NCBI RefSeq assembly: GCF_000346505.1 | Contig: NZ_ANOH01000188.1 | Coordinates: 1-45,019 of the forward strand | Reading direction: 5' to 3' | From: Aporhodopirellula sallentina SM41 | GTDB lineage: Bacteria; Planctomycetota; Planctomycetia; Pirellulales; Pirellulaceae | Length of the DNA: 45,019 bases | In this document: one piece after another, positions 1 through 10,300 of the stretch | Numbering within the stretch: position 1 is the first letter of the stretch | Layout: every line of letters begins with the position of its first letter | Position numbers and translations under genes: made by a program | The notes under the pieces: generated by a model | Told to the model about the DNA's origin: nothing | Databases searched by the model: none | The model's input: only the letters and a program-made list of their open reading frames with translations

Positions 1-106
1 GACAAATCGCCAAGGCTTTCGGTTTCCCTTGTTTCCCCCAAAGGCTCCGCGCGTTTCGCTACGACAGTAAGCTTCCGTACGGTCCCTTAGTAACCAATTC
101 TCGCCT

Positions 107-286
107 TCAGTCATCGTCGTGTGGCTGACTGTTCGCGATCGTGAGGTTGTCTCTTGTTTGGATTTCCTCGGCGCTCATGCCGTCGGTAACCACTTTTGGC
201 TCTTCGCCACCGCAACCAGGCAAGCAAAACAATGTTCCGAGAAGGAAACAAACTAGAAAGGATGAGTACGCGCGATGAAACTTCAT
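107..286 (-). CDS. Small putative lipoprotein
   Basis: This 59-residue protein starts at the ATG at 286. A longer reading exists upstream, but only this start places a signal peptide at the N-terminus. Residues 1-24 have a basic start (MKFHRAYSS), a hydrophobic core and a lipobox ending LPGC, so Cys25 would be lipidated. The mature part is short, acidic and hydrophilic, ending in three Asp. No enzyme domain is visible. It lies 242 bases downstream of the DUF1559 gene on the same strand. Small lipoproteins next to DUF1559 genes are common in planctomycetes, so the two may be co-expressed (inference). No strong Shine-Dalgarno site precedes the ATG. The function is unknown; the lipoprotein call rests on the lipobox alone. 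Confidence 0.6.
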   Translation of the reverse strand: MKFHRAYSSFLVCFLLGTLFCLPGCGGEEPKVVTDGMSAEEIQTRDNLTIANSQPHDDD

Positions 287-528
287 GTTATTAGGCTCAT
301 AGATAGTGCGAAGATGTTTAAGACTCTTTCGCCGTCGGACGTTCTGATTGTCCTTACGCTTTGCGTCGGCGGATTTGCTGATTGCTGGTAATCCCAACCC
401 AAATGGGCGTGAATTAGTCAGACCAACAGGATTCTGATTAATCGTTTGAAGGCGGGAGTCGTAGAGACAAGCTTTTCCACGAACTCCCGTCTTGATAAAA
501 TACAGGCTGAAACGTCTGCGAAACTCTT

Positions 529-1758
529 TTAGAATTCGCTGTCGATAATTTCGCGTGATGCTCCGGTGCCGAGTGCTCCCCAGAGGCCGTAAGGACTTCC
601 TGCACCTGGGTTGTTGCTCAGGTAAATATTGCCCGCGCTAATATCTCCTGCCTCGATTGAATCGGTGACAAATCGAACGGCACCGTCACCCATCAATACA
701 TGGCACCCACCCGGGTGTTGGCTGGACATGGTTGCTTGCACGCTGAATTCTTTGAACAATGCATGGCCACAAAGCTCCGCGTTCGGCGGCAGGATGGTGA
801 AGCAAGCGGATTGCATTGTGTGGCAGTCCGCCCACTGGAAGCCGCGTGAAGCGCTGGTGTATCGTCCGGTGGCCGAGAAGTCATAGATCGTGGCGGTCGG
901 GCTCCAGAAGTTAGGCCGCTCGGTATCAATGAGACCTTGATCACGACAATACTTCGGATTATCACGCATCGCTTTCATCCATTTCTCACCTCCACTGGTG
1001 GTGGTGTTTGCAATGCTCGTTCGCTTGTCTCCGTCACCGAGATAGGTCGCAAACTCACCCATTGCGATGGTGTTGGACAAGCCATCGAGGCAATCGCGAA
1101 ACTTCAGCTTGTTGTTGCCGAACTTAAAGAAGCCGCGCTGAGAGGCTCGGTTTTGTTCGGAAGCTTTTTCGGGAGTATTAAACTCAGCGGTGCGGCGAAG
1201 CATTGTCGCCCAGAGAGAGTCTCCCAAACATGCTCCGTAATTGGTGCGACCGAGCGAAGGCAATCCTTCACCAGGATCACTGGGGCAGCGGAAGGTTGGG
1301 AACTCGGTGGCCCAAGGATCGTAAGCCGCCAAGTCTGGTGTCGTGCCCATTGGCGGGTAGTCAAGCGTTCCATCACCATTGTCATCGCGGGGGTTGCTGA
1401 TTTGTTCCCACGCCGCTTGTTGCTCGACGAAAGGGAGGATTGCCACCAAGGCACTGAGTCGCGAATTGTTGTGCTTCGTCGTCGCACTGTTTCGCCAGTG
1501 AATGGCCGTAATTGGCGTCGTCGTGTTTCCACCGGAGGTTCCTCCTCCGTGTGTCGGAAGCATCTTATAGGCAGAGTGATAGTTGTGAACGGCTAGGCCG
1601 AGTTGCTTAAAATTGTTGCTGCAGCTCATTCGGCGGGCCGCTTCCCTTGCCGCTTGAACAGCAGGTAACAAGAGACCGACAAGTACACCGATAATCGCGA
1701 TCACCACGAGCAGTTCCACCAACGTGAAACCACCATCTCGTTTTTCCCTAAACATCAT
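529..1758 (-). CDS. DUF1559 protein with type IV pilin-like N-terminus
   Basis: This 409-residue protein belongs to the DUF1559 family, which is greatly expanded in planctomycetes. The N-terminus carries a prepilin cleavage/methylation motif, [16 protein letters not shown], at residues 9-24, with cleavage expected after Gly10 before Phe11, followed by [14 protein letters not shown] and [11 protein letters not shown], typical of the family. Near the C-terminus [18 protein letters not shown] fits the family's H-X9-DG signature. I chose the ATG at 1758 because AAAGAGAGA lies directly upstream and the prepilin leader is then short; the longer in-frame reading to 1893 adds a non-leader-like segment. 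Prepilin peptidase processing and assembly into pseudopilin-like surface structures are inferred from the family; the exact role is not known. A small lipoprotein gene follows on the same strand. Confidence 0.9.
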   Translation of the reverse strand: MMFREKRDGGFTLVELLVVIAIIGVLVGLLLPAVQAAREAARRMSCSNNFKQLGLAVHNYHSAYKMLPTHGGGTSGGNTTTPITAIHWRNSATTKHNNSRLSALVAILPFVEQQAAWEQISNPRDDNGDGTLDYPPMGTTPDLAAYDPWATEFPTFRCPSDPGEGLPSLGRTNYGACLGDSLWATMLRRTAEFNTPEKASEQNRASQRGFFKFGNNKLKFRDCLDGLSNTIAMGEFATYLGDGDKRTSIANTTTSGGEKWMKAMRDNPKYCRDQGLIDTERPNFWSPTATIYDFSATGRYTSASRGFQWADCHTMQSACFTILPPNAELCGHALFKEFSVQATMSSQHPGGCHVLMGDGAVRFVTDSIEAGDISAGNIYLSNNPGAGSPYGLWGALGTGASREIIDSEF

Positions 1759-2026
1759 TCTCTCTTTGTTTGCACAGAAGCTAAATAGAATATGAGCAAT
1801 TGCTCTTTCTGACGCGAACGCTTGTGATGCCTGCGAGCGACCATACAACTCGTGGGGCGAAGTATTGAGTCGCAATAACACAGAACCCTCCAATTCGCGT
1901 CTGAGACCAATAATAGGGGGACGCTATCGAGGCCTATTGGCCGAAACCCTTGCGATCAGAGACGGATGCGCACAACAGGGAAGAACGCCACATTAAGCAG
2001 CCCCTCACGGCCATCAAGGGAATGTG

Positions 2027-2071
2027 AGCCCCCGTAGGGCGAGTCCCGGTTTCGCCGTTCCGATGGGGGCT
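2027..2071. repeat. Inverted repeat in spacer
   Basis: AGCCCCC at 2027-2033 is the exact reverse complement of GGGGGCT at 2065-2071, with a 31-base interval that itself contains GC-rich complementary patches. It may be a dispersed intergenic element; only a genome search could tell. There is no T-run on either side, so a terminator is not supported. Confidence 0.35.
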
Positions 2072-2350
2072 GAGGCCTGGTGTTTTTCTTCAATAGCACG
2101 CTTGGGGCGGGATAACGGCTTTGCACGCAGTTACCGGGCCGTACCCCGACGCAGGTGGTGTCCTTTTGTCCAAGAAAAATTCCTCGAAAAAATTGAAACC
2201 CAATGGGCCAATCGCACGTGGTCCGCTGACATTCGTTCAAAAACTCGGCGTTCTTCATCCTCCGACCTGCTTCATTGATCTCGGAACTATGGTGGTGATA
2301 TCATCCACCCGCGGTCGGTCGACTCACTTAGGCTCTTTCATATTTGTCGA

Positions 2351-2408
2351 CCGTGCTGTTAATTGTGCCACCCGTGCTGTTAATCACCTGTTAATTGTGC
2401 CACCCACC
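2351..2408. repeat. Direct-repeat cluster at left edge of transposase region
   Basis: The 18-base word CTGTTAATTGTGCCACCC occurs at 2356-2373 and again at 2388-2405. The 13-base word CCGTGCTGTTAAT occurs at 2351-2363 and 2372-2384. The terminal GTGCCACCCACC at 2397-2408 is the exact reverse complement of GGTGGGTGGCAC at 3923-3934, on the other side of the transposase gene. Because REP-associated HUH transposases act on short palindromic extragenic repeats, this cluster may be a substrate or end of the element (inference). Confidence 0.6.
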
Positions 2409-2694
2409 TTCCGGCAACGATTCATTAGTGAGGAAGAATAGCGAAAACGCGGCCTGATGCGGATTCCCGAACCGGTTCATTGGTTTTATTTATCCAGGCC
2501 AACGGGCAGTAGGCTAGAACGCCCTATTATCGTTGTGAGGGCAAAGTGCTGAGACGCTCATCAATACGTTGAATTCGCGTCCAACTTGCACTTTGAAGCA
2601 ATGATGTGTTTTGAGGTGACGGTCGGCGCAGCAGACAACCTTCACCGTGCGTTATTTCGAGACGTTATTTCACGACAGAGAACACACGGTGAAC

Positions 2695-3855
2695 CTACGC
2701 GAAGCAGCACGCTGTGCTGGCTTGGCCTCGGTAGTGATGGCGACCGGATGTTGCCGCGTGTTCCTTAATGGACTCCGGTCGGCCTATGCAGGAGTTATTG
2801 CCGAAGTATCTCTGCCAGTCCCACACTAAGTCCCGCCACATCGACACATCAATGCCGACTTTCGTCAGCACGTCACGCACTACCGGAGGCATCTCGGTCT
2901 TGCTGTCTTTGGTTGCTCGCTGGGCTGTCCAACGAAGCAGAGCCCAGTAGTTCTTCCATGAAAGGTGTAGGAATCCCTTGTCGCTGCTACGAACACCGTC
3001 GCTATGAACCTCCGGTTCATCGGCCAGCTTGTCGGTCGCCATGGTCAACGGACTGAGCCAACCATCTCTTAGGATCTTTCGACCGGTTGGGTTCCTGCGT
3101 TTCTTCTTTCGCTGTTCGCGAAGTTCGTCGACGGGCGTCTCGCGAAGCTTCCGCCCGGCTTCGTCCGTTGGGATTGGCTTGAGGTCAAACGCTGCCGAGT
3201 TAAGCTTTTCACCTCGGCGTGCCTTAGCACGATCGTAAGCACTCGTGTGCATCGCCTCCTCAGGAGTCTCCGCCATCGCCGCACGAACCGGATTGAGATC
3301 GACGTACATGCTGCACGCGAGCAACCCAGCCTCGTCAACGATTCGCTGGGCCTTGAAGCGTCCTTCCCAAAAGCGGCCAGTGCATTCGTCTTGCTTGTTG
3401 GCCATTCGGGCAATCGGTTCCGCCAAAGCTCGCATGAACCACGAGATGTCTGACAGACGCTTTCGGACCTCGGCGAGTCGTTCCTTGTCACGAGTCAGCA
3501 TCTTGACGTCATTTCCCGTCGGTTCAGCCAGATGCTCCTCCAACCTGCGACCAGGAAAGACACGCAGCCAGCGGATCGCAACCTCTTCGTCGGTCCACTC
3601 TGCACAGACATCCGGTCGATTTCGCAGAATTTGATGCATGTGATTGCTCATCACCGCGTAGGAAAGCACGTCGACGGCAAAAACCGACGCCAGAGCCTCC
3701 ATCCGCCTGCGAATCCATTCCTTTCGAAACGAAAAATCTTTGCCCGACTGGTGATCGACTCCGGCCAAGAACGCCCGCCGCACACAACGCTGGACGACAT
3801 GCACGACGCAAACTTCAGCGGGATCAAACTGTTCGGATCGTTGAGGACGAGGCAT
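2695..3855 (-). CDS. REP-associated (IS200-like) HUH transposase
   Basis: This 386-residue protein resembles the Y1 transposase family, in the REP-associated branch (RAYT). The HUH metal-binding motif is visible as AVMSNHMHQIL, with His72 and His74 flanking Met. CTGRFWEGRFKAQ (about 158-170) and YVDLNPVRAAMAETP (about 184-198) follow, the latter matching the conserved YxxLNPVRA segment of RAYT proteins. These enzymes cut and join single-stranded DNA at hairpins through a catalytic tyrosine; I cannot assign that tyrosine with certainty. Beyond about residue 215 is a basic C-terminal extension that makes this protein longer than classical IS200 transposases. The ATG at 3855 is preferred because GGAG lies 8 bases upstream; an in-frame TTG at 3867 is the alternative. 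Short inverted repeats flank the gene (2397-2408 and 3923-3934). The frame is intact. Confidence 0.87.
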   Translation of the reverse strand: MPRPQRSEQFDPAEVCVVHVVQRCVRRAFLAGVDHQSGKDFSFRKEWIRRRMEALASVFAVDVLSYAVMSNHMHQILRNRPDVCAEWTDEEVAIRWLRVFPGRRLEEHLAEPTGNDVKMLTRDKERLAEVRKRLSDISWFMRALAEPIARMANKQDECTGRFWEGRFKAQRIVDEAGLLACSMYVDLNPVRAAMAETPEEAMHTSAYDRAKARRGEKLNSAAFDLKPIPTDEAGRKLRETPVDELREQRKKKRRNPTGRKILRDGWLSPLTMATDKLADEPEVHSDGVRSSDKGFLHLSWKNYWALLRWTAQRATKDSKTEMPPVVRDVLTKVGIDVSMWRDLVWDWQRYFGNNSCIGRPESIKEHAATSGRHHYRGQASTACCFA

Positions 3856-3918
3856 CTGAGGCTCCAAATACGTAACAGCGACCCACCCAATCTATCCCCA
3901 TCCGGACGAAGCGTCAAT

Positions 3919-3939
3919 GGATGGTGGGTGGCACCATCC
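3919..3939. repeat. REP-like hairpin upstream of transposase
   Basis: GGATGGTG at 3919-3926 pairs perfectly with CACCATCC at 3932-3939 around a GGTGG loop. It lies 63 bases upstream of the transposase start. Short palindromes with a G-rich flank or loop are the known substrates of RAYT proteins, so this may be an in-cis recognition site; that role is inference. Confidence 0.55.
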
Positions 3940-4097
3940 AGAGAGGATGTGGAATTGTTTGAACGAACTGTCCGATGAATTTGTTCGTTTCGCATTAGAT
4001 AAGCGGTCGATGTGTTTGTTCGCTTGGATATTCGCAAGCGGCCTGCTATCCGCCGCCTTCGAGACCTGATAGACGTTTTCTGCGAAAGAGCCTCGTC

Positions 4098-4577
4098 ATG
4101 AGCACTGTTAGCCCCAATCATCGCATTAATCCGTATCAACCTAACGCCACTCGTACTGCCACTCCGCAGTCGCAGGAATGCTCTGACGTTGTGTTGTTCA
4201 ATGAAAATCACGTCGCGATGGCTAGCTTTTTAGGGACACCGCTCGCCGGTGCCGCGTTACTCGCCTTTAACGCGCAACAATGCGGCCACAGGGGACAAGC
4301 AGTTTTTGTCCTTCTGTGCGGCTTTTCGTTCAGCATCGCAGTCCTGGTGCTCGCAGCAGCAGTCGGCGAATTGATCCCGGGGCATTTTGGTGTTTTGATC
4401 GGCGCGGGCTATGCGTTCGCCATGAAATCGATCACGACCAACATGTTTGGTAGCGAACTAGAAAAATCCACCCCACCACGCCTCGCCGGCCTGCGGGTTA
4501 TTGGGGTCACCGTTTGCTCCATCGTCACTCTCATTTCTCTCATGTATATCGGAGCGATCTCGTTGAGCGTTGTCTAA
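4098..4577 (+). CDS. Hypothetical multi-pass membrane protein
   Basis: This 159-residue protein belongs to no family I recognise. It begins with a hydrophilic, Asn/Pro/Thr-rich stretch of about 38 residues (containing NPYQPNAT), then has about four hydrophobic segments: roughly 42-59, 68-90, 96-112 and 131-156. A predicted inner-membrane location follows from these. GAAAGAG at 4084-4090 precedes the ATG at 4098 with suitable spacing. No charged or metal-binding motif stands out in the membrane segments. The next gene, a secreted caspase-like protein, is 227 bases downstream on the same strand; that distance does not argue for tight coupling. Many planctomycete genomes carry small proteins of this architecture (NPYxxP start followed by membrane helices), but I cannot name a function. 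Confidence 0.7.
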   Translation: MSTVSPNHRINPYQPNATRTATPQSQECSDVVLFNENHVAMASFLGTPLAGAALLAFNAQQCGHRGQAVFVLLCGFSFSIAVLVLAAAVGELIPGHFGVLIGAGYAFAMKSITTNMFGSELEKSTPPRLAGLRVIGVTVCSIVTLISLMYIGAISLSVV

Positions 4578-4804
4578 CCACAACGTCCTCGATCGTTCGT
4601 CTAAACCGAAATATCACGCCACCGGTTTCGTCACCTTCGGTGTCCGCGGAAACGGAAGCTCATCTCGCGCCCAAGCAAACCTGCAATGCACTGCGGTTCG
4701 AGCATGGCCGCGTCGACAGGGAATGCCGCTTGCACGCCCCCTCCCTCGACGGGTACGATAGAGACTATTGAAGGACTAGATCGTATCCCAGAGAAAGCGT
4801 TCCC

Positions 4805-7012
4805 ATGGCTAAACACGTTGGAATGTTAACCTTGCCGCTGTCAGTTTTCGCCATCGCGGCCTCCGCCGTTTGCGGGCAAGAAGCCACTCCAAATCCGCAG
4901 GTCGCCCTGGATCAAGCGGCACCCGCGATCGAACAATCCATGTCCCCGCAGGCGGGTGATTCCACGCGAGCGATCGGAATCATAGATCCTGCCGGCGACG
5001 TCATTGAGGAAGAACGGCACCAGCCCGAACCGCTCGCCAAAGCGATCAAAGAGTCACAACAATCGGCTGAATTGACACGCGAAGCCAAAACGAGTTCGGT
5101 TGTTCAATCTGCCAAGCTACCGCGTCATGCCCTCGTCATCGGAAACGCCAACTACAAAGTCGGCGCTCTTCGCAACCCGCTCAATGACGCAAACGCGATC
5201 AGCCATGTGCTTACTGCGTTGGAGTTCCAGGTCACCAAGCATGAAAATTTGAATCACCAGGAAATGATGGACGCCGTTTCCAAGTTCTCCTACGAACTGC
5301 CCAAAGAGAGTCTGGCGTTCTTCTTCTTTGCCGGCCACGGGATGCAGCTCGACAAGAACAATTATCTCATTCCGGTTGACGCAAAATTGAAAACCGCAGC
5401 CGATGTTCGGTATCGCACGTTGCCACTGGACTATGTCTTGGATTCGCTTGGCGACTCGTTGAGCAAGGCGAAATGTGTCGCGTTGGATTGCTGCCAGAAC
5501 AACCCGTTCACCCGCAGCGTGCAAACACACCGCGGCACAATCCAACGTGGACTGGCGGAAACTCGAGGCGGCACACGTGAAAACATGGTGATCTTTCATG
5601 CTACGCACGAAGGCTTGACCGCATTGGACGGTCGTGGCGACAACTCGCCCTACACGAAAGCTCTCGTCGAGACCATGTCCAAGCGACCACGCACTGGGTT
5701 GTTGCTCCGCGACGTGATCTTCGACACTGGCAAACTATTAGAACAAGCAACCGGCCAACGACCGTGGCTCAACATCGACGTCGCGATGCCGGAAATCTAC
5801 CTGGTTCCACCAGCGAACGACGAAACAACATCCCAAATGGCATCCGTCGGTGGGCCTCAACCGACGATTGCAAACGAAACGCCTCAGATGCAGTCGACCG
5901 ATCTAGGTGCAATCAAGATGCCGGCTGAGTCATCCCCGTCGACCGATCCATCCGATCACTCAATGAACTGTGTCGAGTTACTCCGGCAGGCGAGCACGTA
6001 TGAGAACAACGGTGCGTTCGATGACGCGATGGATATCTGCAGCACGATCCTGACGCTCGATCGTGCCACCACCTACGACAAACGTTCCGCACGGCTCAAG
6101 CGAGCGAGTATCTGCCTCACTCGCGGACGAGTCGAAGACCTCAAAATGGCGTTGATGGACAAGTTAGCGTGCGGCGAAAAGGACATGCAGATCTCCGTCC
6201 GAGTCGACCAATCTTCGTTAATGGACGGCAAGAAAAAACAGGGAACCATCCGGCGAAATCAAGTCGCAACGGTGGATCGAATTAACGGCAAGTGGATTTG
6301 GGTCAAAGCGGTCCAGGGCGACAGTTCTCGGCATGGCTGGACAAAACTGACCGCATTCGTCGAACCGGCACCTACCAAGGTCGAGCCAGCTAAAGCGCCA
6401 AAGGAGTCTCGGCCCGTAGCCGAAGAGAAAAACGGGACGATCGTCGACAACTCCGCTCAGCCTTGGAATGGTTCTACCGCAACACCTCAACCGACCAACG
6501 TTTCCCCGACGCCGTCCGGGACGGTCATGCCGTACCAAGTCCAAACAGGCCAAATGACACCGCACATCCCATCGAGCTCAATACAACAAACGCCGTATAA
6601 CACCAACACAGCGCAGCCCATTTACCCTTCGTCCCAACAGCCCATCCAGCAAACGCAATCACCCTATCAGCAATCTCAACGCACGTACCCACAACCGCGA
6701 ACAGTTCAATCGGGTCAGTCAGGCCAGTATTACCAAGGCCAGACCAGGAACAATTCCGGACGGAACTATTCCAACCAAAACAACACCAACCAGCGTTATT
6801 CGAACCAGTATCAATCGTCTCGAAACAATTCGTCCAGTTCGAACAACTATTCCGATGTTCGCAACATGACATTGGGTCAGTCGCAGAAACTGATCGATCG
6901 AAACAATGCCCGTCGATGGCTGCCTGGCGCGGATCAACAAGCGATCACCCGCGAGAACAATCAGATCCGAGAACAGCGACAACGGCGCTGGAATGATTTC
7001 TTCGGGAAGTGA
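4805..7012 (+). CDS. Secreted caspase-like (peptidase C14) protein with Q/N-rich tail
   Basis: This 735-residue protein begins with a signal peptide (about 1-24, cleavage near VCG-QE). Residues 106-335 form a caspase/metacaspase-type p20 domain: ALVIGNANYK opens the fold, the catalytic His178 lies in FFFFAGHGMQ, and the catalytic Cys230 lies in ALDCCQNNPF. In many bacterial members the Cys segment reads DACRNNPF, so Gln replaces the usual Arg after Cys. Family knowledge suggests a cysteine endopeptidase cutting after basic or acidic residues; the substrate is unknown. Residues 390-455 look TPR-like, 460-518 resemble an SH3-like fold (ATVDRINGKWIWVKAV), and 545-682 are strongly enriched in Gln, Asn, Ser, Pro and Tyr. 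The C-terminus is charged (REQRQRRWNDFFGK). GAGAAAG upstream supports the ATG at 4805. The signal peptide places it outside the cytoplasmic membrane. Confidence 0.87.
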   Translation: MAKHVGMLTLPLSVFAIAASAVCGQEATPNPQVALDQAAPAIEQSMSPQAGDSTRAIGIIDPAGDVIEEERHQPEPLAKAIKESQQSAELTREAKTSSVVQSAKLPRHALVIGNANYKVGALRNPLNDANAISHVLTALEFQVTKHENLNHQEMMDAVSKFSYELPKESLAFFFFAGHGMQLDKNNYLIPVDAKLKTAADVRYRTLPLDYVLDSLGDSLSKAKCVALDCCQNNPFTRSVQTHRGTIQRGLAETRGGTRENMVIFHATHEGLTALDGRGDNSPYTKALVETMSKRPRTGLLLRDVIFDTGKLLEQATGQRPWLNIDVAMPEIYLVPPANDETTSQMASVGGPQPTIANETPQMQSTDLGAIKMPAESSPSTDPSDHSMNCVELLRQASTYENNGAFDDAMDICSTILTLDRATTYDKRSARLKRASICLTRGRVEDLKMALMDKLACGEKDMQISVRVDQSSLMDGKKKQGTIRRNQVATVDRINGKWIWVKAVQGDSSRHGWTKLTAFVEPAPTKVEPAKAPKESRPVAEEKNGTIVDNSAQPWNGSTATPQPTNVSPTPSGTVMPYQVQTGQMTPHIPSSSIQQTPYNTNTAQPIYPSSQQPIQQTQSPYQQSQRTYPQPRTVQSGQSGQYYQGQTRNNSGRNYSNQNNTNQRYSNQYQSSRNNSSSSNNYSDVRNMTLGQSQKLIDRNNARRWLPGADQQAITRENNQIREQRQRRWNDFFGK

Positions 7013-7330
7013 CACCAGGAAAGACGGGGCATGTGTGAACGAGTTTACTCCGCAGGCTCATTAAATGGCTCGGCGGAGTGCGGCGACACTGACCGGTTCA
7101 TTTCGCAGTGAGAGCGAGAGGTCTCCACAGAAACCGCACTCAATCACGCATTTTCAGGGGGCATCTCGTTGTAAAGACGCAAGAGCCCATTAGAACTCAT
7201 CAGCCGAATGGCGTTAGCCGCGGTTTCGTTGTGGCAACCCGGGCTGCCGCCTTCCGGCTAATTGGTTTGCCGACGTTTTCTTGTTGGTTCTAGGTCTTTG
7301 GACGTGCGGGCTTCGAACCATTTAGCTTTG
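7013..7330. other. Convergent spacer without supported gene
   Basis: These 318 bases separate the end of the caspase-like gene from the end of the peroxidase gene, which converge. I found no credible gene and no classical hairpin-plus-T terminator. AGCCGAATGGCGTTAGCCGCGG near 7201-7223 contains a small imperfect dyad (GGC-GTTA-GCC) of a type that may be a dispersed planctomycete intergenic repeat; that is from memory and needs a genome search. Confidence 0.4.
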
Positions 7331-10300
7331 TTAAACTAGGCTTGAAACCAATTGGAAGTCGACTTCTTCTAAGACTTGGTTTCCTTCGAAGAACCACACG
7401 TCTTGGTAGGTTCCGCCGCTGAGTGCTGTCCCGCCGTGATAGCGTACCTGGACGCGGTAGGCGCCGGTCTTGGTAATTTGCGTGAACTCGTAACTGCCGT
7501 CACTCGCGAGCGACGACGTGGCGACGAGTTGTCCGCCGCCGTTGTACAGTTCGACATCGAGATCACTCAGTATGGCCGGAGACAAACTGCCGCCGTCGAC
7601 AACAACCTGCCCACGCACCACACCCCACATATGAAAGACATCCTCTTGCAGTGCGTGGAGTCCTGTGTTGCGCGATATGATGTCGCTCAAGGAAGTCGCA
7701 TGAACGACATTGATGACATCCTCGGGAAGTGAATTCTCGTACCACAAGCGATCTCCATCACGTGTTCGCGTGAACTGATCGGCGATGATGGTCGTGAACG
7801 TTTCTCCGATCGAACGATTCTCACCGGCGTCTTCGGCGAGGCCGCCAACCCAGAGATCGATCTGATCAACACTGCCGTAAAGGTTCCGCAGCGTGTTTTG
7901 GAGTTCGACGTTGCTGGTGATATCCGCAAAGTCATCGACGCGTGCGAGACCGTAGGCTTCACGTGTGGAATTGTAGTCGGCGAGCCCGTGATCTCGGCCG
8001 CGATTGATGTTCAATGAAGCTAGGTCAAAACCGCCACTGCCGGGTGCACCGAAGAGGAAATTTCGCAGCGAGTCAACGATCTGATTGTCGATCGTCTGGG
8101 TTTGCGTCGAAGCGACAAACTTCAGCGATGAATCAATCCCGTACTGCTGCAGAACGGACGGATTGAAAAACGCCTCGGCCAACGTGATCTCGTCGTGGAC
8201 CGGATTGCTATACGTGTCCATGAATTCGAGCGAGTCGTTGATCATCGTGTGCCCCACCCGATACGCGGCGGTGGAAAACTCCGTCGCGATTCCCGGATTC
8301 ACCTCGGGGCGATACCCGGTATAGGCGTCGATAAAATCTCCGCCGAGCAACGCAGGCAAGAACTCATTGAACGTAATCGATTGAACTTCCGCGATGACAA
8401 TCTCGCGGGCCCGTTGGTAGAGTTCCTCGTCGATGAGTTCAGGTGCATTCGCCTGCAACAGGCCTGCCCAATAGTTGTGTTCGCGAACAAACAAGGTATG
8501 CATGGCTGTCAGGCTGACGTTTTCCATCGCACGAATATCGCCGGCGAGGAACCCGCCGTCTTCGTCAACCGGCAGCAAATCGTCGCCGCTGACTCGCATC
8601 CTGCCCCCGGAAAACTCCCGCAACGATCGGGCTTGTTCGACCGAACTGCCATAGATCATCGATCCGTCGATATAGGCGGAGATCATGTTCGGATGCTGCA
8701 ACGGGTTTGACGTGTCGGTGCCTGTCCCAGGAACAGTTTGAGACCGCGTCATGCCGATCGTCGCATTTCCGGTACCCGCCGGATCGAAGAAGGGGTCACC
8801 CAATGGAACTTCGATCGGCATCGCTTCGCCGCCGTGTTCAGGAGGCTCGGTCAGATCCATGTCATGGTCGATGAACTGTCCCCAAACGTGAACGAGCGCC
8901 GACATGGCTTCGGGGTTTCCATACGAATCGGCTGCCTGCGACACAACCGCATTGCTGATTTCTCGAGCCCCCGGCAGCCCGTCGCTCACCGGAGTTGAGA
9001 CACCGTCGGCATAGCGAGCGTCTGCCATCCGCAACAACTGGGAATCGTTCGCTCCCCAATCAAGATGCTGCAAATGATTGTTGGCCCCATCATAAGTTCG
9101 CGTCGTGGCGGCAAATTGGAAATAGCCGACCGCGTGCAACCATTCGTCGCCGCGATACCCCGTTACGATTCCGTCTTCCGACTTCCACGTGCCCGTTGAA
9201 AGCACATCGGAAGCCTCCGTTTCGTAGGCGGTCCCATCGATCATGATCTTGTCGACAATCAGATTCTTGTCGAATTGGTCGGTGACGCTGCCGTCGAGCA
9301 AATGTACACGAACCTGATTCGCATCCACGGCTGTCTCGGACGCGTAAACGAACGTGCCGAAGTCTCGTGACGCGACGTCGCCGCCGGTGTTCTGCCACTC
9401 CTGCACGACTTCGCCATTGATCGACAACTGCATCGTTTCGGTGCCGGTGTGACCCGCCGCGTAAATGGTGACGAAGTGATCGGCACTGCGAGCGGACTCG
9501 GAGTATTGGAAATATCCGTTGGCGTGCAACCACTCCGATTGCGGATTGCCGGGCTCGATGCCGACACCTTCACGCCATGTACCGGTGGAGAACACCGAGT
9601 CCGATTCGGTTTGATACTCTACCCCGTCAACGACCAACCGATCGACGACAAGGTTGCGATCGAGTTGACCGGGTAGGTAGAGGTCGTTGTTGAAAACGAC
9701 TCGAATTCGATCGGCCGATACCGGTGAGTCGTTTTCGTATTGGTAGGCCGCGAACTCATTGTTTTGAACGTCGCCGCCAATGTTCGACCACTCTGCGACA
9801 GTGTTGCCATCGATTTGCAATTGCATGGATTCACTGCCGGTGTGCCCGGCGGCGAAGACCGTGATCGGAAGAACCGCTGCGTACCGCGTTTGAAACTCTT
9901 TAGACAGCACGACGCTCGTTTCAATGTCGCCGACCTGCGTCTCCATCACCCAATCGCCGCCACGTTGACGATTGCCAGTCACATCGTTGGACGCAGCCAC
10001 ATCGGCAGCGGTGAGTTCCGCGAGCGTGGCAACCAATCGGTTGCCCTCATCGCCCGAGGCCACATTGCAACCATAAAGCAATATGTCCGAATCCTCGGTC
10101 AGCGACATGGCCCAACGACGAACGCTCGCCGCGTTCTGCCGCAACGCGTCACGGTCAACGATCCGGTTGCCGATCTCGATGCGTCCGTCGTCACCATGGC
10201 TGATGATATGCACACTGGAAACATCGCGGCGCTGACTCAACGCATCGGTAATTTGAGCCAACCCGTCCTCGTCCGCAGACAACAGCACCACGTCGGCGTC

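Larger units (their letters stand above)
1759..2694. other. Long spacer with short repeats, no supported gene
   Basis: These 936 bases lie between the DUF1559 start and the end of the transposase gene. No open reading frame here has a credible start and protein-like composition. The stretch holds an inverted repeat AGCCCCC (2027-2033) / GGGGGCT (2065-2071) and a direct-repeat cluster at 2351-2408 described separately. Upstream regulatory sequence for the DUF1559 gene must lie near 1760-1900, but I see no convincing -35/-10 pair. Confidence 0.5.
2397..3939. mobile_element. Possible RAYT-type element bounded by 12-bp inverted repeats
   Basis: The transposase gene lies between GTGCCACCCACC (2397-2408) and its exact reverse complement (3923-3934). 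The right copy lies in a 21-base hairpin (3919-3939). Together with the direct repeats at the left, this outlines a unit of about 1.5 kb. I could not find a target-site duplication. RAYT genes are often single-copy and domesticated rather than freely mobile, so calling it an element is tentative. Confidence 0.4.

Noticed and set aside
453-489. Inverted repeat CGGGAGT/ACTCCCG as a terminator after the DUF1559 gene
   Set aside because: Only 7 bp with a 23-base loop and no T-run on the transcribed strand.
1956-2258. 100-residue minus-strand frame in the spacer
   Set aside because: Composition is not protein-like, the region is repeat-bearing and no ribosome site supports it; probably a repeat-derived frame.
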